64,000 nt of DNA from Dyadobacter fermentans (GCF_019924045.1 NZ_JAHXBN010000027.1:1-64000); one strand, 5' to 3'; shown: positions 25,255 to 36,200, numbered from the stretch's first letter. Translations and numbers: made by a program. The notes: generated by a model from the letters alone, not told the origin.

Positions 25255-26522
25255 AAAAGTTGCTCGACCAAAGCCTGCGGCCGTTGGTGATCTATGCATT
25301 CACGGTGCTGGTGATCAGCATTCCGGTCTATTTCCTGATCATCGATTTAATTTGGGAGAATGAGCTGGACAAGCATCATTATGCCATCCGCGAAAAGCTG
25401 GAAAAGCGCCTCACCCACCTCAGCCTGCCCGATACCGCGGTGGATAATGTGATTGCCGTTCTAGACAAGGTACAGCCCGGCTTCTCATTTAACGAAACGG
25501 CCGCTGCCCGGCCCGACAGCCTTTATACGATCATCCGGTTCGATAGTTTCATGAACGATCGCGAGCAGTTCCGCTGCCTGACTACCGACATTCGCGTCAA
25601 CCACAAACTATACCGCATGCTGATCGAGACCAACATGGAGGAGGTCGACGAGACCATCCTGGCCATTGGCGGAGTAACGGTCTTTTTCATTATGCTCCTG
25701 CTGGCGGGATTTATTTATCTCAACCGCAAAACCGCCCTGCGCATCTGGCAACCATTTTACGATACGCTGGCCGGTCTGCGCACCTTTCGTCTGGAAACCG
25801 GCAAGGCCGTGCCGCTACCGGTATCGGACGTGACCGAATTTGCTGACCTGAATGCCAGCCTGGATACCCTGATGCAAGGCAGCCTGGCCTCCTACCGCCA
25901 GCAAAAGGAATTTACAGAAAATGCCTCTCACGAATTGCAAACGCCGTTGGCGATCGTCAAATCGCGCCTGGATATGCTGTTGCAGAGTCAGTCGCTGGAC
26001 GCCGGGCAAATGCGGATCGTGGAGCAAGTTTATCAGGCGATCAACCGTGTGTCCCGCATCAACAAGAACCTGCTCCTGCTCGCGCGCATCGAACATGCAC
26101 AATTCGAGGAAAAGGAAACCATAGCGCTCGGCGAAATGCTGGCAAGCGTTGCAGAGCAGTTTGCCGACCGTTTTGAAGACAATGCCCTGCATTACACCGA
26201 AAATATCGAACCCTTCAGCATCGAAGCGAACCCGGTACTGACCGAAATCCTGCTAACCAACCTGCTTGTGAATGCCGTACGCTACACGCCTGAGGGCGGG
26301 CAAGTGGAGGTGCATTTGGGCAGCGGCGTGCTCACCGTTGCCAATACCGGCACGGGTGCATTGCAAACGGAAAACCTTTTCAGGAGGTTTGCACAGGCGT
26401 CGGACGCGCATGCGGGCAGCGGGCTCGGGCTTGCGATCACACGCGAGATATGCGACCGCTACGGCTGGCTGATCGGCTATGATTTCGGGCAGGGTATGCA
26501 CCGCTTTTCTGTCCGCCTCTGA
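25251..26522 (+). CDS. Sensor histidine kinase paired with the preceding response regulator
   Basis: 423 residues from ATG 25251, chosen for the 4-bp ATGA overlap with the regulator stop. Two transmembrane helices (about 10-35 and 135-160) flank a 100-residue periplasmic sensor. A HAMP-like linker is followed by HisKA with His227 (NASHELQTPLAIV) and HATPase with N box (NLLVNAVRYTP) and GSGLGLAI. The short receptor, beginning 63 bp later, suggests an operon. Confidence 0.93.
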   Translation: MKKLLDQSLRPLVIYAFTVLVISIPVYFLIIDLIWENELDKHHYAIREKLEKRLTHLSLPDTAVDNVIAVLDKVQPGFSFNETAAARPDSLYTIIRFDSFMNDREQFRCLTTDIRVNHKLYRMLIETNMEEVDETILAIGGVTVFFIMLLLAGFIYLNRKTALRIWQPFYDTLAGLRTFRLETGKAVPLPVSDVTEFADLNASLDTLMQGSLASYRQQKEFTENASHELQTPLAIVKSRLDMLLQSQSLDAGQMRIVEQVYQAINRVSRINKNLLLLARIEHAQFEEKETIALGEMLASVAEQFADRFEDNALHYTENIEPFSIEANPVLTEILLTNLLVNAVRYTPEGGQVEVHLGSGVLTVANTGTGALQTENLFRRFAQASDAHAGSGLGLAITREICDRYGWLIGYDFGQGMHRFSVRL

Positions 26523-26585
26523 ATTCGAAATTTCTTCCAAATCGATGCTCATTTTTGCCATCAGATCATCAAAAACAACGTCTGA

Positions 26586-28994
26586 ATGGCCTTCAAAAGA
26601 ATTTTCATCTGCCTTTGCATCTTTCTTACCATCCCGCAACTTAAGGCACAGGTAAGCAAAGTAACGCTCTCCGGGCAGGTTATTTCCGTCACAAGCGGGC
26701 AGGCACTCCCATTTGTCAATATTGTTCTCAAAACTGAAAAAGACAGCGCATTTGTAACAGGTACCATCACCAACGAGCTCGGGCGGTTCAGCCTGCCCGA
26801 CGTCAGGAGCGGCCACTACCGCATCGAATGCGTGTCGCTCGGATATAAGCCACTGCAAAAGCCCATTACCGTGGGTACCCTGAGCCCCTTCCTCGACCTC
26901 GGCGAATTCCGGATGGCCGACGATTCCCAGAATTTGCAGGAGGTAACCATCACCGGCCAGCAGGCAGAGGGTGTCGATGACAAGCTCGACCGGAAGACTT
27001 TCAACATTGGCCGTAATGTGAGCCAGAGCGGCGGATCGGTATTGCAGGCGCTGAAAAACCTCCCGGGTGTCACTGCCGGAGAAGACGGCAAGGTACTTTT
27101 GCGCGGCAGCGACAAGGTAGCGATACTCGTGGACGGCCGCCAGACGGCACTCACCGGTTTCGGCAGCCAGACGAGCCTCGATAATATCCCGGCCTCAGCC
27201 ATCGAGCGGATCGAGATTATCAATAACCCATCGGCCCGCTACGACGCCAATGGCAATGCGGGGATTATCAACATTATTTATAAAAAAGAAAAACAGGAAG
27301 GCTTCAACGGGAAAATAGGCATGGCAGCCGGCCTGGGCGCATTGTGGGTACGAAAGGAAAACTTGCCCGACATTCGCCCGCAATACAGGAACACCCTCAA
27401 ACTGAACCCTTCGCTGGCGCTGAACTATAAGAAGAAGAAAGTCAATGTGTTTTTCCAGGGTGACTACCTTCACACACCGACCCTCAACAAGAACGAATTT
27501 GTGGACCGCTACTACGACAGCGGCGATACCATACGGCAGCAAACCAAGCGGAACCGCAGTACCAACGTGGTGACGGCCAAAACCGGGATCGACTGGACCT
27601 TCGATGAAAGTAATGCATTGTCGGTTTCGGCATTGTTCAGCAGCGAGAAAATCCTCGACCGCGGCGACGAACCGTTTTTTAATGCAAAGCTGACCCAGCG
27701 AAACCGGCTCTGGCAGTTTCTGGAAGACGAATTGAAAACCACCGTAACCGCCAGCGCGTCCTACCAGCACAAATACGCGCAACCCGGGCATTTGCTCAAT
27801 ATTGGCCTCAATTACACTTTCCACCGCGAAAACGAGCAGTATTTTTTCACCAACATCATGCCCGATTTCACCGGTAAGGACGCTTTCAAGCTGCTGTCGG
27901 ATGAAAATGTGTTTGATTTCAATGCCGATTATATCCGTCCGCTGCGGTATGGAAGGCTGGAAGGCGGTTTGAAACTGCGCAGGCGCTTCATCCCGACGAA
28001 CATGCAGTTTTTCCCGGGCGTGAATTCCCCTATCGACAGCCTGGCAGGCGGCTGGGCCGATTACAAGGAGACGATTCCGGCGGTCTATGGCAACTATGTT
28101 TTTGAAAACCGGAATTTCGAGGTGGAAGCGGGCTTGCGGGTTGAGTATATCAATCTCCGTTACGACGTTAACCCGACCCACCCTACCTACCACTCCGACG
28201 GTTACACGTATGCGAAGCCTTTCCCCAATGTGCGTTTCGCCTACAAAATCGACGACCACAACAAGGTATCGCTCTTCTACAATCGCCGTGTCGACAGGCC
28301 CAATGAGGTAGATATCCGTATTTTCCCGAAATACGACGATGCGGAGATCATTAAAATCGGGAATCCAGCACTCAAACCGCAGTTTACCAGTTCATGGGAG
28401 GCCGGCTACAAAACCAGTTGGAACAATGGCTCACTGTACGCCGCATTGTACCATAAGCGGATCAACGGGACCATTACGCGCATCGGCACCATCGTACCGG
28501 GCAGCACGCTGATCTACAACATTTTTCAGAATGCCGACAAAAGTTACAATGCCGGCGGAGAGCTCGTTTTGCAGCAAGATCTTGCGCCATGGTTTTCGGT
28601 GAATGTAAATGGTAATATTTATAAAAATACGGTGAATGCATTCTCCGTCGAGAACCTATACCCTGTAAAATCCATTTACAGCGCCGCCAAACAAACGCTC
28701 ACCTCCGGCAGTGCCAAAGTGAGCGCCGTACTGAAAGGCAAGAAAACCGAAGTACAAGTGGTGACCATCTACCAGGCGCCCGACATCGTACCGCAAGGCC
28801 GCACGGGTTACCGCTTCTCGGTGGACGCCGGCGCCAAACGGCAGTTGCCCAAAGGCGAGATATTCATCAATGCCACCGACCTTTTCGGTACGCTGGTGAT
28901 CCGTAAAACCGTGTATGGCGACGGCTTCCATTACAACAGCCGTGATTATTATGAGACCCAGCTCGTGCGGGCCGGTTACAGTTTCAAATTCTAA
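26586..28994 (+). CDS. Outer-membrane beta-barrel receptor (TonB-dependent receptor family)
   Basis: 802 residues. Signal peptide (IFICLCIFLTIPQLKAQ). Carboxypeptidase-D-like domain (SKVTLSGQVISVTSGQALPFVNIVLK) at 22-100, plug domain (LQALKNLPGVTAGEDGKVLLRGSDKVAILVDG) at about 130-230, and a large beta-barrel of the OMP_b-brl type ending in LVRAGYSFKF with a C-terminal phenylalanine. It differs from SusC by the shorter barrel and absence of a SusD partner. It is preceded by a two-component pair and followed by a PAP2 phosphatase, so it may transport a ligand whose level the kinase senses. Confidence 0.9.
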   Translation: MAFKRIFICLCIFLTIPQLKAQVSKVTLSGQVISVTSGQALPFVNIVLKTEKDSAFVTGTITNELGRFSLPDVRSGHYRIECVSLGYKPLQKPITVGTLSPFLDLGEFRMADDSQNLQEVTITGQQAEGVDDKLDRKTFNIGRNVSQSGGSVLQALKNLPGVTAGEDGKVLLRGSDKVAILVDGRQTALTGFGSQTSLDNIPASAIERIEIINNPSARYDANGNAGIINIIYKKEKQEGFNGKIGMAAGLGALWVRKENLPDIRPQYRNTLKLNPSLALNYKKKKVNVFFQGDYLHTPTLNKNEFVDRYYDSGDTIRQQTKRNRSTNVVTAKTGIDWTFDESNALSVSALFSSEKILDRGDEPFFNAKLTQRNRLWQFLEDELKTTVTASASYQHKYAQPGHLLNIGLNYTFHRENEQYFFTNIMPDFTGKDAFKLLSDENVFDFNADYIRPLRYGRLEGGLKLRRRFIPTNMQFFPGVNSPIDSLAGGWADYKETIPAVYGNYVFENRNFEVEAGLRVEYINLRYDVNPTHPTYHSDGYTYAKPFPNVRFAYKIDDHNKVSLFYNRRVDRPNEVDIRIFPKYDDAEIIKIGNPALKPQFTSSWEAGYKTSWNNGSLYAALYHKRINGTITRIGTIVPGSTLIYNIFQNADKSYNAGGELVLQQDLAPWFSVNVNGNIYKNTVNAFSVENLYPVKSIYSAAKQTLTSGSAKVSAVLKGKKTEVQVVTIYQAPDIVPQGRTGYRFSVDAGAKRQLPKGEIFINATDLFGTLVIRKTVYGDGFHYNSRDYYETQLVRAGYSFKF

Positions 28995-29007
28995 AAATTG
29001 CTTATCC

Positions 29008-29685
29008 ATGCGCCTCCTCATCATTTTCCTCCTCTTTTCAACATCATCTTTTGCACAGTCATTCTCGCCCGTCGACAGTCTGCCCGTACACAAGCCGCTG
29101 ACTTTGCAGCAATTTTACGCACCCGCCTCACTGATCATCGGCGGCCTCATCGCCAACGGGCATTCGGAAGAATCCATCAAGAACGAGGTCGCTGAAAGCA
29201 GGAATCGCCACATTCCGCGTTTCCACACGCATATCGACGATTACATGCAGTTTTCGCCGCTGGTTGTTGCGTATGGCCTCGATGCATTCGGTATCAAGTC
29301 CAAAACCGATGTCCTTAACCGCACCGCGATCCTCGTCAAAGGAGAAGCAATGGCGCTCACCACGGCGACCATCCTGAAATCGGCCACGCACACCCTCCGC
29401 CCGGACGGGAGCAGTTATAACTCCTTCCCGTCCGGTCACACCACCCAGGTATTCGCCGCGGCCACGTTCCTGAATGAGGAATACAAAGACCGCTATCCGT
29501 GGATGCCTTACGCTTCGTACACGGTGGCGTCGTCCGTGGGCTTACTACGCGTGGCCAATAACCGGCATTACATCAGCGACGTCCTGGTGGGCGCGGGGAT
29601 CGGGTATTTATCGATGAAAGTGGCCTACTGGACGCACCAGTATAAATGGGGCAAGGCTCACGTGAAATCACAGCCGGTGTATTAA
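29008..29685 (+). CDS. PAP2 family phosphatase with signal peptide
   Basis: 225 residues from ATG 29008, chosen because the leader MRLLIIFLLFSTSSFAQ starts there; the longer frame overlaps the receptor gene. The three phosphatase motifs are complete: Lys124-x6-Arg131-Pro132, Pro141-Ser-Gly-His144, and Arg181-x5-His187-x3-Asp191. In this family they remove a phosphate from lipids such as phosphatidic acid, undecaprenyl pyrophosphate or lipid A. It has few hydrophobic stretches apart from the signal peptide, so it is likely periplasmic. The gap to the receptor is 13 bp. Confidence 0.9.
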   Translation: MRLLIIFLLFSTSSFAQSFSPVDSLPVHKPLTLQQFYAPASLIIGGLIANGHSEESIKNEVAESRNRHIPRFHTHIDDYMQFSPLVVAYGLDAFGIKSKTDVLNRTAILVKGEAMALTTATILKSATHTLRPDGSSYNSFPSGHTTQVFAAATFLNEEYKDRYPWMPYASYTVASSVGLLRVANNRHYISDVLVGAGIGYLSMKVAYWTHQYKWGKAHVKSQPVY

Positions 29686-29695
29686 CAGGCTGCGG

Positions 29696-30184
29696 TCACA
29701 ATGGCCGGAACCATTCGGGCCGGACTTTTTCTTCTGTCCAGAAAAGTGCGGCCTGGCCCCATACTGCACCGTCGGCATGGCGTAGCTGCCAAACCACCCC
29801 GTCGTAAATCGTGAAGCGTCCGCCGTATTTATCAACCCGAGGGCCGGAGTAGTTGTAAACAATGCCGTCGCGCAGCACGATTTCCAGCATCCTCTGCCGC
29901 TCCGGCCTATCCTCCTCCGAAGCGCTCAGCCGGGACGGCACCGAAAGTATTTCGGCAGGAGTGTATTTGAATGCGGTTAATGCGTGATTGTTGGCATATA
30001 TAAAATGGGGGTCAGCGGCTGTATTGTGCGCCAATATGCCGTAAGGAGCTTCTTCGTGAAGCCATTCGTGCACTTCGATTGCTCCGGGAGTAGCTACTCG
30101 GGGAGCGTACAACGGTTTACCGGCCAATCGGTAGAAACAATCGTTTATCTGGCGGATTAATGTTTTGTTGGTTGCTGAGATCAT
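29696..30184 (-). CDS. MEKHLA domain protein
   Basis: 162 residues. The whole protein is one MEKHLA domain, a PAS-like fold: APYGILAHNTAADPHFIYANNHALTAFKYTPAEILSVPSRLSA, with residues 40-110 resembling a PAS core, and QAALFWTEEKVRPEWF at the end. The bound ligand is unknown. It lies 4 bp downstream of the ThDP enzyme on the same strand, so they form an operon, and a role in sensing or processing the product of that enzyme is possible. Confidence 0.85.
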   Translation of the reverse strand: MISATNKTLIRQINDCFYRLAGKPLYAPRVATPGAIEVHEWLHEEAPYGILAHNTAADPHFIYANNHALTAFKYTPAEILSVPSRLSASEEDRPERQRMLEIVLRDGIVYNYSGPRVDKYGGRFTIYDGVVWQLRHADGAVWGQAALFWTEEKVRPEWFRPL

Positions 30185-30188
30185 GCTG

Positions 30189-31952
30189 CTATAAATTTTT
30201 CAAACGTGGATTCTTGCCTAGTACCTGGTTAGGGTCAACGGGCACTTCAATAAGCAGCGAACGGCTCAATCCCTGGTCTATTTTACCCAATATATCATCG
30301 AGATTGCCGAGGTCCGGCGCTAGGCGTACCGCATTCCAGTTGTTTGCACGCGCAATCGCACAGTAATCGACGGCACTGAGCCTGGAATGGTAGTTGGCCG
30401 GGACCACATTTGGTAAAACCTTTCTCAGCCCCTGCTCCACGATGCCGAATGTTTCATTATTGAGCACGAATACCACCAATCCCAGGTTACTTACTTCGCC
30501 GAGCGAGCCGGAAAACAGTCGGAAACAGCCATCCCCGGTGAATAAAAACACTTGCCTGCCCGGATCGGCCAGTTTGGCGCCGATAGCTACGCCAAACGCC
30601 CCGCCCATAGCCGAGCCGCGATAAAGTGAATAAAAACGGATGTTGTTGTTCGGCCGCTGGGTTACGTATTGCCGGTCTTTGTAAGCAAGGCACGTGTCGT
30701 CGATACCGATGGACCGTTGCGGCCACCATCGATCGAGGCGCTGGTAAAGTATGGCCATGTCGGCAAAATAAGCCCGCGCACCGTCGAAGGGCAGGTCGTT
30801 CAGGTAATGCGGAGCGGGCTCCGCGGGAATATTGGGAAACGGCCGCTCCTCTGCGGCGTCGATGAATGTTTGCAGAGACGCATCCAACGGAGCATTAATC
30901 TGATAATACCTACCCTCCACAACGTGCTGCAAGCTGTTGTTTACCAGCCCGTAACCCTGCGGAATGTTGCTAAAATGAAAGGTAGCCGCTGCCGAAATCT
31001 TCTTAAAATTGACCGTATACTCATCAGGGCATGCGCCAATCACCAGTAGCACATCGTTCTCTCCCAGCGAACTATACAACGACATCGCCCTGTCATTCCC
31101 CCCGAAATAAATGTAGCCATAGCCGTAGTGATTTTCCCTGTCGACGGCATTGGCCCCGTTAATGCTCCACATCGTGGCCGCACGAAGCGTCGTGCTGAGC
31201 TGCGTGGTTAGTTCCGTGGCGCCGGGATAACGCGCCAATTCCTCACCTACGAACATTACCACGCGTTTTCCTTCCGACTCCTTCCGGAATTCGGCGAGAA
31301 ACGCGCCCGGTGCAGGCTCTTCCGGCCCGGGATACTCAGGCACGATCGCGGGGAAGTCCGGCTCAGTTTGAGAAATACTCAGCCCTTCATTGTCCAGAAC
31401 GAGCACGACGGGTTTCGAACGCTGCAGCTGGTACCGCGCCAGCGAGAGCTGTTGGTTCAATGTCTTAGGGTTATCCAGCAGAAAAACCGAATCGGGCAGC
31501 TCGGCCCGCAGCTGCTTCACGATATTGCTCCCGTACTCGGTGGTATCTTGCAAAGGCGAGAAGCCGACGGTGCTGCCGTTCGAGACCGGTACTATATATA
31601 CGACAGGGATATCATGCAGCTTCGCGTCGCTTAAACCGCAGGATATAAGCTTTGTAGCCGCTCCGGTGGTCGCAACGGACGCCGCTATCCTGCCGCTGCC
31701 CAGGTAATAACCCAGCGGAATAAAACCGGCAGTATATTCGCCGATAGTCAGGAACGAAGGCTTTTCGGGCACATCCTGGCCTGGCGGATCGAGGTATTTG
31801 AGCAGGTGGATCACCCCTCCGCCGTTTACTCCTGCATACAAGCGGATCCCCCAGTTGTTCAATGTGGTAATAATGGTCTGATAGCTGTCCAGGCCGAACG
31901 GTTCTTCCAATTCGCCGATAAAGGACACGGATTCGCTCACTTCGAGGCTCAT
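30189..31952 (-). CDS. ThDP-dependent 2-oxo acid decarboxylase-like enzyme
   Basis: 587 residues from ATG at 31952, preferred to an upstream TTG start. The ThDP signature GDG (residues 473-475, FTGDGCFRLFSGSL) followed by about 25 residues and NN (VFVLNNETFGI) is intact. An N-terminal domain carries the candidate catalytic Glu72 in FLTIGEYTAGF. The adjacent motif VATTGAATKLISCGLSD lacks the usual SGPG-type loop, so the enzyme departs from pyruvate or indolepyruvate decarboxylases and its substrate is uncertain. The gene pairs with the MEKHLA protein. Upstream 269 bp is AT-rich and contains no gene. Confidence 0.82.
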   Translation of the reverse strand: MSLEVSESVSFIGELEEPFGLDSYQTIITTLNNWGIRLYAGVNGGGVIHLLKYLDPPGQDVPEKPSFLTIGEYTAGFIPLGYYLGSGRIAASVATTGAATKLISCGLSDAKLHDIPVVYIVPVSNGSTVGFSPLQDTTEYGSNIVKQLRAELPDSVFLLDNPKTLNQQLSLARYQLQRSKPVVLVLDNEGLSISQTEPDFPAIVPEYPGPEEPAPGAFLAEFRKESEGKRVVMFVGEELARYPGATELTTQLSTTLRAATMWSINGANAVDRENHYGYGYIYFGGNDRAMSLYSSLGENDVLLVIGACPDEYTVNFKKISAAATFHFSNIPQGYGLVNNSLQHVVEGRYYQINAPLDASLQTFIDAAEERPFPNIPAEPAPHYLNDLPFDGARAYFADMAILYQRLDRWWPQRSIGIDDTCLAYKDRQYVTQRPNNNIRFYSLYRGSAMGGAFGVAIGAKLADPGRQVFLFTGDGCFRLFSGSLGEVSNLGLVVFVLNNETFGIVEQGLRKVLPNVVPANYHSRLSAVDYCAIARANNWNAVRLAPDLGNLDDILGKIDQGLSRSLLIEVPVDPNQVLGKNPRLKNL

Positions 31953-32221
31953 GACGATGTGTTTGTTGCGTAAATGTTGAGACAGTGACTGCCGGATCCG
32001 GATCGACGTTTGCAAATGTCAAAATAGTTTGATGATTATTTTATCAAATCATTTTATATCGTTGTACAGAACAAAATCTACAATGTAACAAAACCACTAA
32101 CTGAACAAGGCCTGTTGAACCCGTTAAATAGGATATTCTTGCCAGGGGCTCCGGCTTTTGATAATATTGTATTTCCCTTCCTCGCAATATTCTTGCTGGC
32201 ACCCAACTAACATAACCATTT

Positions 32222-32923
32222 ATGGAACAGCCGCATCTGTTGTTCATCGACGATGAAGTTCAATATAGCGAACTGACGAAGGAGTACCTGGAAATGAAGG
32301 GATGCAGGGTAATGCTTAAACACGACGGACAGGCAGGACTCGACGCATTCAAATCACAAACATTCGATCTGTGCGTCCTGGACATTAAAATGCCCAAAAT
32401 GGACGGCTTCACGCTGGCGGAGGAGATCAAGCAAATCGATGAGACCATCCCTATTGTTTTTCTCACCGGACAATCGCTGAAAGAGGATAAAATCAAAGGG
32501 CTGATGCTCGGCGCGGACGACTACCTGACCAAGCCGTTCAGTATGGAGGAGCTTTATCTGCGGATCAGGGCGATTCTCAAACGGGTGAAACTGCACGAAA
32601 AAACGAGGACTATCGACCATTACGAATGGGGACATTCCCGTTTCGATCCCGAACTTCGGCAACTGGTCGTTTCCGGTGAGACGATCAAACTGACATCGAT
32701 CGAATCGAAACTCCTGAAACTGTTTTGCGAACATCAGAACAAAGTCCTCACGCGCGACGCCGCGATGATCGGCATCTGGGGCGACGAGGAGCATTACCGC
32801 GGGTATAGTCTCAATGTGTACGTAAGCAAGCTGCGAAAATTTTTGAAAGCGGACCCGGCCGTTGAAATACTGAATTTGCACGGTGAAGGCTACAAACTCA
32901 TTTTCAAATCCGGCGCCGCATAA
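32222..32923 (+). CDS. OmpR-family response regulator next to an Hpt gene
   Basis: 233 residues: receiver with Asp9-Asp10-Asp11-rich pocket, phospho-acceptor Asp54 (LDIKMPKMDG) and Lys in LTKPF; winged-helix domain from about 130 ending in LNLHGEGYKLIFKSG. There is no histidine kinase partner adjacent, but a free Hpt gene begins 2 bp after its stop and the hybrid kinase gene faces both. This suggests the regulator is the final step of a phosphorelay: hybrid kinase receiver, Hpt, this regulator. Confidence 0.9.
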   Translation: MEQPHLLFIDDEVQYSELTKEYLEMKGCRVMLKHDGQAGLDAFKSQTFDLCVLDIKMPKMDGFTLAEEIKQIDETIPIVFLTGQSLKEDKIKGLMLGADDYLTKPFSMEELYLRIRAILKRVKLHEKTRTIDHYEWGHSRFDPELRQLVVSGETIKLTSIESKLLKLFCEHQNKVLTRDAAMIGIWGDEEHYRGYSLNVYVSKLRKFLKADPAVEILNLHGEGYKLIFKSGAA

Positions 32924-32925
32924 CA

Positions 32926-33234
32926 ATGGACCTCTCGCTGCTCCATAACCTGATGGGCGGCGACCAGCAGCTGGTCGACCGCTTCGTTACTATCTTCAAA
33001 ACACAGGTACCTACCCAGGTGGCGGCGCTTCCGGCACTCTGCGAAGCGCAGGATTGGGAAGCACTTTCCACGGCGCTCCACAGCCTGAAAACGCAATTCA
33101 ACTACGTCGGGATGAATGCATTGGCCGAGCAAATGCGAAGCATGGAAGAACAGGTCGATGGCGGCCAGACCGACCACATCCCTTTACAAATCAGCAACTT
33201 CGTCCGGGAGTTCCGGCAATCGTGGCAGCCGTAA
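32926..33234 (+). CDS. Stand-alone Hpt phosphotransfer protein
   Basis: 102 residues. A single four-helix Hpt domain with the phosphoryl-accepting His52 in ALHSLKTQFNYVG, which keeps the expected H.LK pattern. It begins 2 bp after the response regulator stop and ends 10 bp before the convergent hybrid kinase stop. Free Hpt proteins shuttle phosphoryl groups between a hybrid kinase receiver and a separate response regulator. Confidence 0.88.
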   Translation: MDLSLLHNLMGGDQQLVDRFVTIFKTQVPTQVAALPALCEAQDWEALSTALHSLKTQFNYVGMNALAEQMRSMEEQVDGGQTDHIPLQISNFVREFRQSWQP

Positions 33235-33244
33235 TCCCGGCTGC

Positions 33245-36200
33245 TCACAGCAACGTCCCACCCTCGCTCGCCGGCAGCAACTTTCGGATTTTGTATTTCA
33301 GTTTGCGGGCTTCTATGGGCTTGGTAATGTAGTCGTCCATGCCGGCGTCCATACATTTTTGCGCTTCGGCCGGGTTGGCATTGGATGTGAAGGCCAGGAT
33401 CGGCACCCGGCGGCCACTCTCCCGTGCACGTATGGCGCGCGTGGCGCTGTAACCGTCCATAATCGGCATTTTTACATCCATCAGCACGATGTCGAAATGG
33501 TCGTCAGCCAGTTTTTGCAGTGCAATCTCGCCATTATCGGCAATCGTGACGCGGACGTCGCGGATCATTTTCTTCAAAGTTTCCTCGGCCACCACCTGGT
33601 TGAAGAGATTGTCCTCCACCAATAGCACCGCCAGGCCGGTAAGCGGCGTGTCATCGCCGGCCCCGGCGTGGTCTTCGGAAGTGTGACAGATCTCAAACGC
33701 GAGGTCGAAAGTGAAAGTGGTCCCCTGCCCCGGCCGGCTTTGCACATGCATTGTTCCGCCTTGCTCTTCCACCAGTTTTTTGGCAATAAAAAGTCCCAGG
33801 CCGGTACCCGACTGCCTGCTGTTCGAATCGTCGTCGATCCGGGCGAAAGTCTCGAAAATATATTCCAGCTTGTCCTCGGCGATGCCTATGCCGGTATCCG
33901 TCACGCTGAACTGCAGCCGCTCATACCGCCCTTCGCGCAACGCGACGCCCACACGAACGGCTACCGAGCCATTTTCTGTAAATTTCACCGCATTGCCGGC
34001 CAGGTTCAGCAGAATCTGGTGGAGGCGGATCGGGTCGCCGATCAATTGAGGGCTCACGTCCGGTTCCACGGAGATTTCGAGCTTCAAGCCTTTTTCTTCG
34101 GCGATTACCTTCAGAATGTAGCCGAGCCGCTCCAACCGGTCGCGGATCTCGAAGGGTTTGTTTACGAAAGAAAACTTGCCCGCTTCGATTTTGGAATAAT
34201 CAAGAATGTCGTTGATAATGGCGAGCAGGTTTTCCGAGGAATAGCGGATCCCCTTCGCATATTCGAGCTGTTTGTCGTTGAGGGGTGTGTCAAAAATCAG
34301 TTCTGACATGCCGAGGATGGCCGTCATAGGCGTTCTGATCTCATGGCTCATATTGGCAAAAAACTGCTCCTTAAACCGTGATTTCTGCTCGACCAGCTGC
34401 TTCTGCCGTTCGATTTCCTCTTTCTGAACCTGGATTTCGGCCGTTCTGACGGCCACTTTCTGTTCGAGCTTTTCGTATAATATCGCATTTTCAATTGCCA
34501 CGGCTATCTGCCCCGAAAGAAGTTTGATCAGCTGGGTACGCTCCTGGGTAAATACGGCCGTCGCGAGGTTATTTTCCAGGTATAGCGCCCCAACGACCTT
34601 CCCCTGGTTCAATGCAGGAATACACAATGCCGAACGGACGCCCCTTACCGCCACCACCGGGTCGTTTTTGAATTCACTCATCTGCGCATCCGGTAAAACG
34701 ACATCCGTTTTTTTCAGGAAAACGTGCTCGATAATGTCGGGCGGGACGGATACCGATTCCGAAAGCGGGATTTTTCGGATATCCGTCCGTTCGTTCACCA
34801 CCGACCGCATCGCTTCGATCATCAGCTCGCCGCCCCAATCGAGAATAAAATAGCCCGATTGCGCTCCCGCATTCTCGATCGCGAATTGCATCAGTTTTTC
34901 CATGAGCCGGTCAAAAACCACCTCGCTTGAAATGGCTGCCGAAGTTTTCATCAGGGTCGACAGGTCGAGCGTCGAAGCAATGCTTTCCCCGGCGTTCAGC
35001 GGGGTTGCTTTTCCGGATTCGCCGGCTGAGCCGGTTATTTCGGGAAACACTTCGAGTAATTGCCTCTCTTTCAATACACAACCCCACTCGCGGTAGCCGT
35101 CGAAGGCGGCGTGCAGGTAAAATTTAGCCGCCCTTTCCTGTCCTTTTCCCATCCAATACCTGCCGCAAAGCTCATTGGCCAATGCCGCCTCGTGCGTGTG
35201 ACCGTTTTCCCGCGCGGCAACAATGGCCTCGTCGAACCGCTTGGTGGCCTGGTCGCTTTTACCCTGAACGCCCAGAACTTCGGCATCGAGCAGGTAGTAG
35301 CGATGAGCAAAATTGACGGGAACCATTGCCGCCAGTTTTTCCAGCTTTTTCAGCAGGGATTTAGCGGAGCGAATGTAAGCCATGTTACGCTCGTCGGCCC
35401 GATGCAATGCGACATTCACCAGCCCGAAGAAAAAAATATACAACGGTTCAAAAAGCGTAGCCTTGACCGCATCGAGGTAGGCCGATGCGTACGTGGCATG
35501 CTGCAAAGCGCGATGAGGGTCTTCATTGAGATAGGCAATTATCATTTTATAAACGAAAATTGCGAACATTCGTGATCGGTCCTTCTGCCCCCGAATGCCT
35601 GAAAAATCGGGTTTTTCATCAAAATAAGGCCCCGAAAGCGTAGCCGGGTCGTCGCGCTGGCCCAGCAGACCGTCGATCATCTCGATAAACGGCTCATTAT
35701 AATGGGTAACCGCCTCCCGCGAAAGCGCACGAGGCGGCTCATTGTACCGCAGGATCTCGTGCCTGATCCAATGCAGGTTTTTCCCCGACAGCATCAGGTG
35801 AAATGCATAACTATTCGACGCATAGGTACAATATTCTAGATCGCCCATTTCAATGCCCGTCTGATAGGACTTGCGCAGCGGTTCGAGCGAGTCGTTGATG
35901 TGCCGTCCCCAGGGACGGTTCACGATGTTATACACCAGCAGCGTCCGCTCACGCGCCACGCCGCCGACTTGTTCCGCCAGTTTCAGGGCCACATTACCGA
36001 AGCGATAGCAAGCAGCTGGTTTGGTTTCGACCGCATTCACTATCGCACCATAAGTCGCAAATGTGATCGCCGACTCGGCCGCCACGCCATGCCTGAGCGA
36101 AAGTTCCACCATTTTGATCACCATCAGCGGATACAGCGCAGGAATTTTTGCATACACAATAGCCGTAATATGCTGCAACACCCGCATAGCCGCCAGCGCA

